A DNA stretch of 64,000 nt, taken from Flavobacterium faecale (lineage in GTDB: Bacteria > Bacteroidota > Bacteroidia > Flavobacteriales > Flavobacteriaceae). The stretch is from assembly GCF_003076455.1 (NCBI RefSeq), contig NZ_CP020918.1:1302001-1366000 (forward strand), written 5' to 3'. Below the pieces are notes generated by a model that saw only the letters and a list, made by a program, of their open reading frames with translations, made no database searches and was not told the DNA's origin. Below, piece by piece: positions 25,190 through 33,220 of the stretch. The translations under genes and the position numbers were made by a program. Numbering within the stretch: position 1 is the stretch's first letter; each line of letters starts with the position of its first letter.

Positions 25190-25957
25190 TTAGAATTTAA
25201 TTTCGAAAGCATCGCCATCATTCAAGAAATTGAATTGTTGGCGAGTGCTTTGCACAAGTTGTAAATCCAAATCGGTTACAAATACAGCTTCATCCGTTTG
25301 TGGGCTCACTACATAATCACCCAATGGCGCAACAACCTGCGAGTGACCATTGTAATGGAGATCATTGGCATCTTGGCCAACTCGGTTCACTGCAGCTACG
25401 TAACATAAATTCTCAATAGCACGCGCTCGTAGCAAGCTGTCCCAAGCCAAAACACGTTTTTCAGGCCAGTTAGCAACATAGAGCAATAGATCGTAGTTTT
25501 CTGTATTTCGAGAAAAAACAGGAAAGCGCAAGTCGTAGCACACCTGCAAACAAATTTTCCAACCCAGATAGTCAACAATTACTTTTTGACTTCCAGCAGT
25601 ATATACTTTCTCTTCTCCTGCGAGGGTGAACAAATGGCGTTTGTCATAAGTCTCAATTTCTCCAGTAGGAAAAACGAAAAGCATTCGATTATAAAAATTA
25701 TTATTTTCTTGAATCACAAGACTGCCTGTAAATGCACAATTTCTAGATTTTGCTAGATCTTGCATCCATTTTACGGTATCGCCAGTCATGGTTTCGGCTT
25801 GGGTAGCGGGATTCATGGTAAAGCCAGTACTGAACATTTCGGGCAAAATAATCAACTCGACAGCAAGATCGATCTCCTTTATTTTTGTTTCGAACATCAT
25901 TCTATTAGCATTTGGGTTTTCCCATTCCAAAGCCGCTTGCACCAAAGCTATTTTCAT
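25190..25957 (-). CDS. Nitrilase-family amidohydrolase (omega-amidase, YafV/Nit2-like)
   Basis: 255 residues. The Glu-Lys-Cys triad of the carbon-nitrogen hydrolase fold is visible: E40 (ILPEMFSTGF), K106 (YDKRHLFTLAG) and C140 (LQVCYDLRFP). The EMFSTGFTM and CYDLRFPVFSRN blocks are closest to YafV and Nit2-type omega-amidases, which hydrolyse 2-oxoglutaramate or 2-oxosuccinamate, salvage products of glutamine transaminases and of methionine recycling. Cytoplasmic, no signal peptide. It ends 3 bp from the convergent lipoprotein. Substrate inferred from family resemblance. Confidence 0.88.
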   Translation of the reverse strand: MKIALVQAALEWENPNANRMMFETKIKEIDLAVELIILPEMFSTGFTMNPATQAETMTGDTVKWMQDLAKSRNCAFTGSLVIQENNNFYNRMLFVFPTGEIETYDKRHLFTLAGEEKVYTAGSQKVIVDYLGWKICLQVCYDLRFPVFSRNTENYDLLLYVANWPEKRVLAWDSLLRARAIENLCYVAAVNRVGQDANDLHYNGHSQVVAPLGDYVVSPQTDEAVFVTDLDLQLVQSTRQQFNFLNDGDAFEIKF

Positions 25958-26041
25958 TATCGTAATTTTTTATAAAGATAAGGTTTCTGTCTAAAAAATA
26001 AGTAGCAGAAAGAATCGGAATTCAAGATCGCTTCTTCCCGC

Positions 26042-26057
26042 TCCCGACGCTTCGGGA
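26042..26057. repeat. Small GC-rich palindrome
   Basis: tcccga (26042-26047) and tcggga (26052-26057) around cgct stand out in an AT-rich interval. It may be a degenerate member of the palindromic repeats scattered in Bacteroidetes intergenic DNA. No gene function is implied. Confidence 0.35.
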
Positions 26058-26096
26058 CGTGGCTAAAGTTTGTATGTTGTTCAAACCATTTTGGTG

Positions 26097-26181
26097 AAAA
26101 GCATCAATCGAAATTAGTGTAATAGATCTTTTTTAAGTCTTAAAATTAGTGTTCATTTGTGTAATTTGTGTCTATATTTTC
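26097..26181. repeat. 85-bp intergenic direct repeat, copy 1
   Basis: Begins aaaagcatcaatcgaaatta and ends gtgtctatattttc. It is about 92% identical (7 mismatches by eye) to the second copy at 26196-26280; copy starts are 99 bp apart. Both lie between the omega-amidase gene and queD and contain no plausible ORF. The phrases gtgtaatttgtgt and attcgtgt look like a dispersed flavobacterial intergenic repeat. Confidence 0.75.
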
Positions 26182-26195
26182 TAGTCATTTTAATT

Positions 26196-26280
26196 AAAAG
26201 CATCAATCAAAATTCGTGTAATTCATATTTTTTAAGTTTTAAAATTCGTGTTCATTTGTGTAATTTGTGTCTATATTTTC
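26196..26280. repeat. 85-bp intergenic direct repeat, copy 2
   Basis: Second copy of the 26097-26181 repeat, starting aaaagcatcaatcaaaattc and ending with the same tatattttc block. Copy 2 carries attcgtg where copy 1 has attagtg, at two places within the unit. Confidence 0.75.
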
Positions 26281-26356
26281 AAACCAATTTAACAAATAGT
26301 GTCAATGCTACTCTGTGTTTGAATTTTCTTCATTATCAATTCTCAATTCAATTCAC

Positions 26357-26364
26357 TAAATTTG
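26357..26364 (+). promoter_or_regulatory. Bacteroidetes-type -7 box of queD
   Basis: TAAATTTG, 18 bp before the queD ATG, matches TAnnTTTG. No TTG at the usual -33 distance; the closest is 35 bp upstream. Confidence 0.45.
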
Positions 26365-26382
26365 CATTCAAAATAAAATAAG

Positions 26383-26835
26383 ATGAGTAACATTAGAATC
26401 ACTAAGCAATTCAATTTTGAAACCGGACACGCCCTTTATGGTTATGACGGAAAATGTAAAAATGTGCACGGTCATAGTTATAAATTGTCGGTAACAGTAA
26501 TGGGAAGACCAATTAAAGATCGTACCAATGTGAAATTCGGAATGGTGATTGATTTCTCTGACTTGAAAAAAATTGTGACCGAAGAGGTTGTAGATCAATT
26601 TGATCATGCTACCGTTTTTAATGAAACTACACCACATGTTGAGCTAGCAAAAGAATTGCAAATACGTGGTCATCACGTGATTCTGGTTGATTACCAACCA
26701 ACGAGTGAAAATATGGTTATTGATTTCGCTGAAAGAATTAAGAGACGTTTGCCAGTAGGAATTGAACTATTTTCGTTGAAATTACAAGAAACAGAATCGT
26801 CTTTTGCAGAATGGTATGCTAGTGACAATTTATAA
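26383..26835 (+). CDS. queD: 6-carboxy-5,6,7,8-tetrahydropterin synthase
   Basis: 150 residues of PTPS/QueD type; converts dihydroneopterin triphosphate to carboxytetrahydropterin on the way to 7-deazaguanine and queuosine. Zinc ligands H16 (FETGHAL), H29 and H31 (NVHGHSY) are present, with the catalytic C25 of the CxxxHGH motif that marks QueD. DHATVFNE and PTSENM follow, then the catalytic Glu in LQETESSFAEW. lpxH begins 23 bp downstream, so both probably share the transcript from the box at 26357. Confidence 0.93.
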   Translation: MSNIRITKQFNFETGHALYGYDGKCKNVHGHSYKLSVTVMGRPIKDRTNVKFGMVIDFSDLKKIVTEEVVDQFDHATVFNETTPHVELAKELQIRGHHVILVDYQPTSENMVIDFAERIKRRLPVGIELFSLKLQETESSFAEWYASDNL

Positions 26836-26858
26836 TAATCACTTTTTAACGCCACTTC

Positions 26859-27614
26859 ATGCTATTAGCCAATAATAAAAAAATATATTTTGCCTCAGAT
26901 CAACATTTTGGAGCACCAACCGCAGCTTTAAGTTTACCACGCGAAAAGAAATTTGTTGCTTGGTTAGACGAAATTAAGCAAGATGCCGAAGCGATATTTT
27001 TACTAGGTGATTTGTTTGATTTTTGGTTCGAATACAAAACAGTGGTCCCAAAAGGCTTCGTGCGTGTATTGGGCAAGTTAGCCGAGTTGCGCGATAGTGG
27101 AATTCCTATTTACTTTTTTGTTGGGAATCACGATTTATGGATGCGTGACTATTTTGAAACTGAACTTAATATTCCCGTTTACCATGATAATAAAGAATTC
27201 ACTTTTGGTGGTAAAACTTTTTTGATTGGGCACGGAGACGGAAAAGGTCCTGGAGATATGGGTTACAAACGCATGAAGAAAGTTTTTGTTCATCCATTTT
27301 CCAAATGGTTGTTTGGCTGGTTGCACCCAGATATTGGTGTGGGATTGGCGCAGTACCTTTCGGTGAAAAATAAAATGATTTCGGGAGACGAAGATGTTAA
27401 GTTTCTTGGTGAAGACAAAGAATGGTTGATTTTATATGCCAAACGAAAACTTGAAACCAAGCATTACAATTACCTTATCTTTGGTCATCGTCATCTGCCT
27501 ATGATTCGATCTGTTGGTGAAAATGCCGACTATGTCAACCTTGGAGATTGGATTACTTATTTCACTTACGGTGTTTTTGATGGAGAAAATTTCGAATTAA
27601 AAGAATATAAATAA
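26859..27614 (+). CDS. lpxH: UDP-2,3-diacylglucosamine pyrophosphohydrolase
   Basis: 251 residues of metallophosphoesterase fold; cleaves UDP from UDP-diacylglucosamine to give lipid X in lipid A synthesis, acting at the inner membrane face. Metal-binding blocks appear in order: SDQHFGAP (D14, H16), GDLFDFWFEYK (D51), VGNHDLWM (N90, H91), GHGDGKG and FGHRHLP. The FDFWFEYK block is characteristic of LpxH-type enzymes. It shares the strand and probably the transcript of queD and ends at a strong terminator. Confidence 0.92.
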   Translation: MLLANNKKIYFASDQHFGAPTAALSLPREKKFVAWLDEIKQDAEAIFLLGDLFDFWFEYKTVVPKGFVRVLGKLAELRDSGIPIYFFVGNHDLWMRDYFETELNIPVYHDNKEFTFGGKTFLIGHGDGKGPGDMGYKRMKKVFVHPFSKWLFGWLHPDIGVGLAQYLSVKNKMISGDEDVKFLGEDKEWLILYAKRKLETKHYNYLIFGHRHLPMIRSVGENADYVNLGDWITYFTYGVFDGENFELKEYK

Positions 27615-27648
27615 AAAATGGGCGATCTCAATTGAGTCGCCCATTTTT
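27613..27648. terminator. Terminator after lpxH
   Basis: The arms aaaaaatgggcga (27613-27625) and tcgcccattttt (27637-27648) run into a T-rich end, directly after the lpxH stop. Confidence 0.8.
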
Positions 27649-27664
27649 GTTGGAATATAGTCTA

Positions 27665-27700
27665 AAAAAAGAAGGCCAACCATCGAAGGTTGGCCTTTTT
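27665..27700. terminator. Terminator of the receptor-lipoprotein operon
   Basis: Perfect arms aaggccaacc (27672-27681) and ggttggcctt (27688-27697) with A- and T-runs on both sides, 12-15 bp from the lipoprotein stop. With the hairpin at 27613 it makes back-to-back terminators for convergent units. Confidence 0.8.
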
Positions 27701-27711
27701 AAATTTATGAT

Positions 27712-28875
27712 TTATTGCACGAAGTAAACATAAGATCCTGATGCAGTAAGCACTACTGCGAAAGTCTCTATGCTTGGTGATCCGTTATAAACTGAAACAG
27801 ATACTAAATATTCTTGTCCAACCTCTGTAGTTGGGAAGTTTTTCTTTAATACCACATTCAAAGCTTGTAGCATTTCGTCTGTGTTCCAAGCTGTATCAGC
27901 TGCGGTTCTGTTGAAGTTTCCAAAGCTTGTCAAGTTAGATACCTCGTCAGCTAGATCAGCAACTCCTGCTAATCCTACAGCTGCATTGGTGTAATCAGCT
28001 GAAGCAAAGGCATATTTAATTACGTTGTTTGATACCCAGACGCCACTTTTATACTTAAAGTTAGATGTTTGAGTGGTAAGTGCCGGTATAGCAGCCCATT
28101 TTGCTCCATCATATTGATACTTAACTAGTATGTCTTCATATTTTCTGGCATTGCTACCGTCACGGTATGTATAAGTAAAAATTACAGATTTCGTGTCGCC
28201 AGCATTAGCATAAGGCATCAAAGTTGATTTTAAATAAATTGCAATTCTGTTTTCAGCCACGGTTTTGTCTGAGAAGTTGGTGAAGGATTCTCCTAAGGCA
28301 GTGTAATCTGCTGCAACCAATGTATAAGTAGCTTCCCAAACATTGTTGCTGTTAAGTACGAAGGTGTTGGTTAGGGTTTGAACACCTCCAGAAAAGATTT
28401 TGTAAGTCAATTTTACGCCAGTCCCTTTTGTAGCTGCTGGATATTTCGATTTCAAAAAGTTACCTACTTCAGTTTCATTCGAAAAGTTTCCGAATCTACT
28501 GATGTTACCACCTTGACTAGTATAATCTGCAGTCGTAACCGTGTAGGTTGTTGAACTAGTAAGTGTATTAGGTTTGTATAAGTTATACGTGATAACCGCA
28601 ATGGCACCTTCTACGCGAACTAATCTTGACAAAATAACGGCTGGAAGTTTTGCGATAGCATCTTCCTCAGACGGAATTCCTTTAAATTTTTCGTAATCAT
28701 CAGTTTTTGAAGTACCGTCTATTGCTGCATAATCAGCATCAACAAGGGTGTATTTCAAATCGGTTCTAACTGGGCTAGGAATGTTTCCTAGCTCATCGTA
28801 TGTTTTTTCTAATTCGCTTTCACATGACAAAAGTCCTAAGGCAAGAGAAAGGAATAAATATTTTAAATTTTTCAT
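27712..28875 (-). CDS. Repeat-containing lipoprotein partner of a TonB-dependent receptor
   Basis: 387 residues. The lipobox LLSCES gives lipidated C18. The body consists of four diverged repeats that each open with an aromatic strand and an A-D-Y motif: YTLVDADY (42), YTVTTADY (111), YTLVAADY (184) and YAFASADY (288). Each is followed by a loop and a helix with F-G-N-F or FTNF, then a strand pair. The TonB-dependent receptor lies immediately upstream (11 bp) on the same strand, as in SusC/SusD-like pairs, but no SusD-type TPR structure is visible. It is probably a surface lipoprotein that binds the receptor's cargo; the cargo is unknown. Confidence 0.7.
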   Translation of the reverse strand: MKNLKYLFLSLALGLLSCESELEKTYDELGNIPSPVRTDLKYTLVDADYAAIDGTSKTDDYEKFKGIPSEEDAIAKLPAVILSRLVRVEGAIAVITYNLYKPNTLTSSTTYTVTTADYTSQGGNISRFGNFSNETEVGNFLKSKYPAATKGTGVKLTYKIFSGGVQTLTNTFVLNSNNVWEATYTLVAADYTALGESFTNFSDKTVAENRIAIYLKSTLMPYANAGDTKSVIFTYTYRDGSNARKYEDILVKYQYDGAKWAAIPALTTQTSNFKYKSGVWVSNNVIKYAFASADYTNAAVGLAGVADLADEVSNLTSFGNFNRTAADTAWNTDEMLQALNVVLKKNFPTTEVGQEYLVSVSVYNGSPSIETFAVVLTASGSYVYFVQ

Positions 28876-28886
28876 GATATGAGGTA

Positions 28887-31430
28887 TTAGAAATTAATGA
28901 TTGAGCTGATACTGAAAGTTCTTCCAGATCCAAAAAACACAGTTGCTCCTGCAGCTGTACCATCAAGGTCATTGGCTCTTGTGATGTATTCAGTATTGAA
29001 AACATTGTTCATACGAGCAATAACTTTAGCATTCAAAGATAAAATGTGGAATTTGTGTAGTATTGAAGCATCAAATAAGTGAAAACTTGGTACTTTCCAT
29101 GGTTCTGCTCCCGCTGAGGTACGTGTACCAGGATTGAAATCGGCATAATATCTATCGGTATAGTTATAATCGATGTTAAAGCTAGTTTTTGGAGTCAAAT
29201 GATATTGTGTTCCTAAAGCTGCTGTAGTTTGAGCAGAACGTCCTACTGGTAAACCTTTGATGAATAAGTTAAGATTACTAATTACGTTTTGGTTAGAATC
29301 TGTAATTACAGCGTTCACATTGTTTTTCCATTTCCAATCTCCTAGAGATAGCATACCTGTAAGTGTAAAGTCTGAGCTAGGACGGTATTCAAAGTCAAGT
29401 TCAACTCCTTGGTGTAAAGCATCAACTCCCAAAATATTGGTATAAATAACCTCTTGAGCATTTGTTGTAGCATTCAAAGCTGTTCTTGTATCGGTTTGAC
29501 TTCTATCATCCCATTGTGTTCTATAAAGATTCACATTGGCTGCAAATTTTGGTAAACGCAATCCGTATCCAATTTCAAAACTTAAGATTTTTTGATTTTT
29601 TGCATCTTTGTTTGTTTGATCATTATTGTTTGTTGCCCAAACTGCAGAAGAGTAAGGTGCTCTTTCAAAATAACCAACGTTTACAAAAACATTATTGTAA
29701 TCATCTAATCTATAGTTACCACCAGTTTTAGCTCCAAAGCCAAAAAAGTTTACATTGTCTGTTTGACGAGTAGGATCTGAATTTAATTTTCTAAAATGAT
29801 CCAATCTGCTGTATGATGTGTTAGAAGCATTAACAGCTACAAAAGCAGTTACTTTGTCTTTGTCATATTCTAATTGTGCAAAATTACCAATCCAGTTCAC
29901 GAAGTTTTCGTTAAAAAAACCAATTTTGTCTCCTACAACTGTAGCTCTGTTTGGATTGTTGACATCTCCATTGTCTTTGTAGAATTGTCCTCCAAGTAAA
30001 TCAGATACTTCTCTGTAGTGTGATCCTTTATAGTAACGGTAGTCTAATCCACCAATAAAGGTAAAGTTTTCGTCGATGTTACTAGTCCATGTACTAATCG
30101 CTCCCATCCAAATATGGTTGTTTGCAGATGATTGAATAATGGCAGTAGATTCGCCGTTTGCAATGTTCTCATCAACTACACGGTCTACATCAACTGGTCC
30201 AAAAGTTCCTAATCGGTAAGCGTTAGGACCTGTTAGTTTTCCACTGTCGGCACCTGCTTCAAAACTTACACCACCTTTTCCGCTGGAGTAGTATACTGCT
30301 GTAGAAATTTTGTTTTTGGAGTTAAGCGTCCAATAGTGGTTCAAAGAGATCAAAGGTTTGTTAAATGTATTTTGGCTCAAGGCAAATAATTGTCCGTTTT
30401 TGTAACCCCAACCTTTGTTCAATTTTATACCTCTATCACTAGTTCTGTAATCTTGTATTGACAAACGCTCAAAACGTTGTCCGTGTGTTTGTGTTGCTCC
30501 TGTAGCTGTAAAAACCAATTTGTGATCGTGGTTGATTTTTTTAGAAACACTTGCAAAGTACGATACACCTTCAAAAGGCGTTCCGTCTACAAATCCGTCT
30601 CCACTTATTTTGTCTGCATATACTGTAGCAGCATATCCATTACCCATTTGACCAGTATTAAGTTTTACACCTACTTTTTGGTAGTTGTTGTTACCAATAG
30701 TATAGCTCACTTGTCCACCTTCTTTAGATGCAGTGTTGTCGGTAATAGTATTGATTGTTCCTCCAATTGAGGGAACAGCTACTTTAGAAGCTCCTAAACC
30801 TCTTTGTACTTGTATCGAAGATGAAACGCTTCCTAATCCTGTCCAGTTAGACCAGAATACACGACCGCTTTCCATATCATTTACCGGAATTCCGTTAATT
30901 AATACCGCAACATTCTCAGAGTTAAATCCTCTTAAGGTTACTTCACCATCTCCAAATCCACCACCTTCTTTACTAGCGTAAACTCCTGGTACTGATTTTA
31001 GTATTTCAACAAATTCTCCGTTACCTAGTTTTAATTCGATTGCATCTTTTTTAATAGTAGAAACTGCAACTGGTGTTTTTCTGTCCACTGCTCTAGAGGA
31101 GAATACAACTACTTCATCCAATCCCAATGAGGAACTTTCAAGAACGATTTCAAGATCTTTGGAGTTGTTAGTGTGAAAATTCATCTTTTGAGTCTCAAAC
31201 CCAACGCTTGAAATCAAAAGAATACCTTGTTTCTTTTCGGTGCTGAATTCAAATTTTCCGTCTCCATTTGTAATTGCTCCTTCATTTGTGCCGTCAATTA
31301 CGACCGAAGCACCTATTAAAGGAAGTTGTTTTTCATCTTGTACGTTTCCTGAAATAATTTTTTTGTTTTGGGAATATGTTTTAGTAAAAGCGACTAAAGC
31401 AAAGACCAAAAATAATAGAATTTTCTTCAT
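28887..31430 (-). CDS. TonB-dependent outer-membrane receptor with carboxypeptidase-like N-terminal domain
   Basis: 847 residues. Signal peptide about 1-20, then a CarboxypepD_reg-like beta domain (about 22-105: GNVQDEKQLPLIGASVVIDG), a plug (about 115-230: STIKKDAIEL, ILKSVPGVYASKEGG, VTLRGFNSENVAVLING), and a 22-strand barrel to the C-terminal aromatic strand ending SSIINF. It imports a large or scarce substrate across the outer membrane with TonB energy. It is shorter than SusC proteins (about 1000) and partnered by a repeat lipoprotein rather than SusD, so siderophore, cobalamin-like, peptide or metal uptake are all possible. No TAnnTTTG box is seen in the 432-bp upstream interval for the minus strand. 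Confidence 0.88.
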   Translation of the reverse strand: MKKILLFLVFALVAFTKTYSQNKKIISGNVQDEKQLPLIGASVVIDGTNEGAITNGDGKFEFSTEKKQGILLISSVGFETQKMNFHTNNSKDLEIVLESSSLGLDEVVVFSSRAVDRKTPVAVSTIKKDAIELKLGNGEFVEILKSVPGVYASKEGGGFGDGEVTLRGFNSENVAVLINGIPVNDMESGRVFWSNWTGLGSVSSSIQVQRGLGASKVAVPSIGGTINTITDNTASKEGGQVSYTIGNNNYQKVGVKLNTGQMGNGYAATVYADKISGDGFVDGTPFEGVSYFASVSKKINHDHKLVFTATGATQTHGQRFERLSIQDYRTSDRGIKLNKGWGYKNGQLFALSQNTFNKPLISLNHYWTLNSKNKISTAVYYSSGKGGVSFEAGADSGKLTGPNAYRLGTFGPVDVDRVVDENIANGESTAIIQSSANNHIWMGAISTWTSNIDENFTFIGGLDYRYYKGSHYREVSDLLGGQFYKDNGDVNNPNRATVVGDKIGFFNENFVNWIGNFAQLEYDKDKVTAFVAVNASNTSYSRLDHFRKLNSDPTRQTDNVNFFGFGAKTGGNYRLDDYNNVFVNVGYFERAPYSSAVWATNNNDQTNKDAKNQKILSFEIGYGLRLPKFAANVNLYRTQWDDRSQTDTRTALNATTNAQEVIYTNILGVDALHQGVELDFEYRPSSDFTLTGMLSLGDWKWKNNVNAVITDSNQNVISNLNLFIKGLPVGRSAQTTAALGTQYHLTPKTSFNIDYNYTDRYYADFNPGTRTSAGAEPWKVPSFHLFDASILHKFHILSLNAKVIARMNNVFNTEYITRANDLDGTAAGATVFFGSGRTFSISSIINF

Positions 31431-31748
31431 TTTTTGTTTTGTTAAATTTGAACGGTAAAATTAGGCTTACCATTCGTGAATAGTGTTAACTAAATTTTAG
31501 CATAAGGTAGTCAAAATATTAACACATTTTTAATAATATGGATTTAATGTTACTATTAGGTTAATAATTTTGTTTTTAGTAAAAAATACAGTATTGATTG
31601 GTTTTTGATTAAAAGAGGTTTTTACTTGAGTTTAAAATCAGCAAAAACACGGTAAAAATAAGAATTACGTATAGTTTTAAGCTGTTTTTAAGGTCTGTCA
31701 TTAGTATTTATGATTTTTAATAATAATCTAGTAATTGATAATTTAACA
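31431..31748. other. Noncoding interval between divergent receptor and nuclease genes
   Basis: 318 bp of AT-rich sequence upstream of both genes. The plus-strand promoter at 31749-31775 lies just beyond. Nothing else is recognised: no tRNA, no clear operator palindrome, no ORF. Confidence 0.55.
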
Positions 31749-31775
31749 TTGTGTTAATAAAACATATTAATTTTG
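31749..31775 (+). promoter_or_regulatory. Bacteroidetes promoter (TTG and TAATTTTG) of the S1/P1 nuclease
   Basis: TTG at 31749-31751 and TAATTTTG at 31768-31775 are 16 bp apart, the best full match to the Bacteroidetes -33/-7 pattern in this window. The ATG lies 87 bp downstream, so the mRNA would have a leader of about 80 nt. Confidence 0.5.
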
Positions 31776-31862
31776 AAACATACAATTTCTTAACGTTTTT
31801 TGTTTCTCGATGTTTAGAAAATGTCGTTTCTTAGCTTTCCATTATAAAACAATTAGAATACG

Positions 31863-32678
31863 ATGAAGAATTTGATATTAGCATTGGCTATCAGTGTAAG
31901 TGTAGCAAATTATGCAGCTCCTACTTGGGGCAAAACAGGTCACAGAACGGTAGGTGAAGTGGCTGCAAAGCATTTAAAAAATAGAACAACTAAGAAAATA
32001 AATGATTTGTTGCAAAACGAATCGGTAGCTTCGGTAGCGGTCTATGCAGATGATATCAAGAGTGATTCACAATATAATAAGTACTACTCTTGGCATTATG
32101 TAAATTTTAATGGAGACAAAAAATACAAAGAAGAGCCAATCAATCCAGAAGGGGATGTGATTCAAGGGATAAAAACATGTATTGAAAAAATTCGTTCGAA
32201 AGAAACTACTAAAGAAGAAAAAGGTTTTTTCTTGAAAATGTTAATTCATTTCGTAGGTGATCTACACATGCCCTTACATGCGGGTAATGCGTCTGACAAA
32301 GGCGGAAATGATGTAAAAGTGAAGTGGTTTGGTGCAGATTCAAACTTGCACCGTGTTTGGGACTCGGATATGATTGATGATTATCAAATGAGCTACACAG
32401 AACTAGCGACCAACAATGATATCATGGCAAGTAAAGATGAGGTGAAAGCAATGGAGCAAGGAACCTTGTTGGACTGGGTTGTTGAGTCAAGACAATTGGC
32501 GTTGAAATTGTACAGCGAAACGCACCAAGACGATAAATTGGGGTACAAATATATGTATCAAAATTTTCCGGTAGCACAGGATCAATTAGAAAAAGGTGGC
32601 GTACGTTTGGCTTTGATTTTAAACGAAGTTTTTAAAGGTAAATCAAAATGGTTGGATACTTTTTTGACTGATATATAA
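31863..32678 (+). CDS. Secreted S1/P1-type nuclease
   Basis: 271 residues. The signal peptide ends near Pro20 (YAAPTW), which would expose W22, the N-terminal Trp zinc ligand of this family. All nine zinc-ligand positions of P1 nuclease can be matched by spacing: W22, H27, D63 or D64, H77, H129, D133 and H139 (HFVGDLHMPLH), H163 and D167 (LHRVWDSD). The enzyme cleaves single-stranded DNA and RNA and removes 3' phosphates, in the periplasm or outside, typically for phosphate and nucleoside gain. The gene stands alone between the divergent receptor operon and a convergent small gene. Confidence 0.93.
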   Translation: MKNLILALAISVSVANYAAPTWGKTGHRTVGEVAAKHLKNRTTKKINDLLQNESVASVAVYADDIKSDSQYNKYYSWHYVNFNGDKKYKEEPINPEGDVIQGIKTCIEKIRSKETTKEEKGFFLKMLIHFVGDLHMPLHAGNASDKGGNDVKVKWFGADSNLHRVWDSDMIDDYQMSYTELATNNDIMASKDEVKAMEQGTLLDWVVESRQLALKLYSETHQDDKLGYKYMYQNFPVAQDQLEKGGVRLALILNEVFKGKSKWLDTFLTDI

Positions 32679-32721
32679 TCAAAAAATCTCTTTTGATATT
32701 TTATCGAAAGGAAGCAAAACT

Positions 32722-32752
32722 AAAAAAGCTGTCGTAACTGACAGCTTTTTTT
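32722..32752. terminator. Terminator between the nuclease and the convergent small gene
   Basis: The arms aaaaaagctgtc (32722-32733) and gacagctttttt (32740-32751) have a 6-base loop. The minus-strand gene's TAA (32751-32753) touches the end of the stem. Confidence 0.8.
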
Positions 32753-33107
32753 AGTTTCTACCCATTCCAGATTGGTAGTCGTTTAAGTTTATTTTGAATA
32801 AGGTGGTAGAAATTAAATTGTTCATCAAATCCATTTCGGCAATAGACATAGCCAAATCCAATTCGTGAAACGGAGTTTTTAGTAAGTATTTTGTACAATT
32901 ACTTTTGAGACTGCAATCGTCACAGCATTTGTTTTTGGAGATACTATCTTCGATCAAACATTTAAATTCAACAAGTTCGTTGGCGTTCAATTGCAAACCT
33001 GTCTCCTTAAAAACAAGTTGCACAGTATCGTGACAAGTTTGGTTTTCGACTTTCCAGTAAAAGGAAACCCCAAATTCGTTTTGGTAAATGGTTTGTATTT
33101 CTTTCAT
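32751..33107 (-). CDS. Cysteine-rich small protein of unknown function
   Basis: 118 residues, no signal peptide. The striking part is a Cys cluster at about 55-70 (KCCDDCSLKSNCTKYLL), with another Cys near residue 25 (NQTCHDTV) and one near 50, enough for a metal or Fe-S site. The C-terminal half is helical (LAMSIAEMDLMNNLISTTLF). It looks like a conserved flavobacterial single-gene family, but I do not recognise its function. A TAnnTTTG box lies 18 bp before the ATG, supporting expression. Confidence 0.65.
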   Translation of the reverse strand: MKEIQTIYQNEFGVSFYWKVENQTCHDTVQLVFKETGLQLNANELVEFKCLIEDSISKNKCCDDCSLKSNCTKYLLKTPFHELDLAMSIAEMDLMNNLISTTLFKINLNDYQSGMGRN

Positions 33108-33125
33108 GTGTATTTCTTAAGTACA

Positions 33126-33133
33126 CAAAGATA
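33126..33133 (-). promoter_or_regulatory. Bacteroidetes-type -7 box of the Cys-rich small gene
   Basis: Plus-strand caaagata reads TATCTTTG on the minus strand, 18 bp before the ATG at 33107. Confidence 0.45.
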
Positions 33134-33220
33134 TTATTTTTATTTAGAATAAATATAAATAATAATTAGAGAAATGTTGTTTTATGCACAAATGGAGTGA
33201 ATAAGCAAAACTACAGGAAT

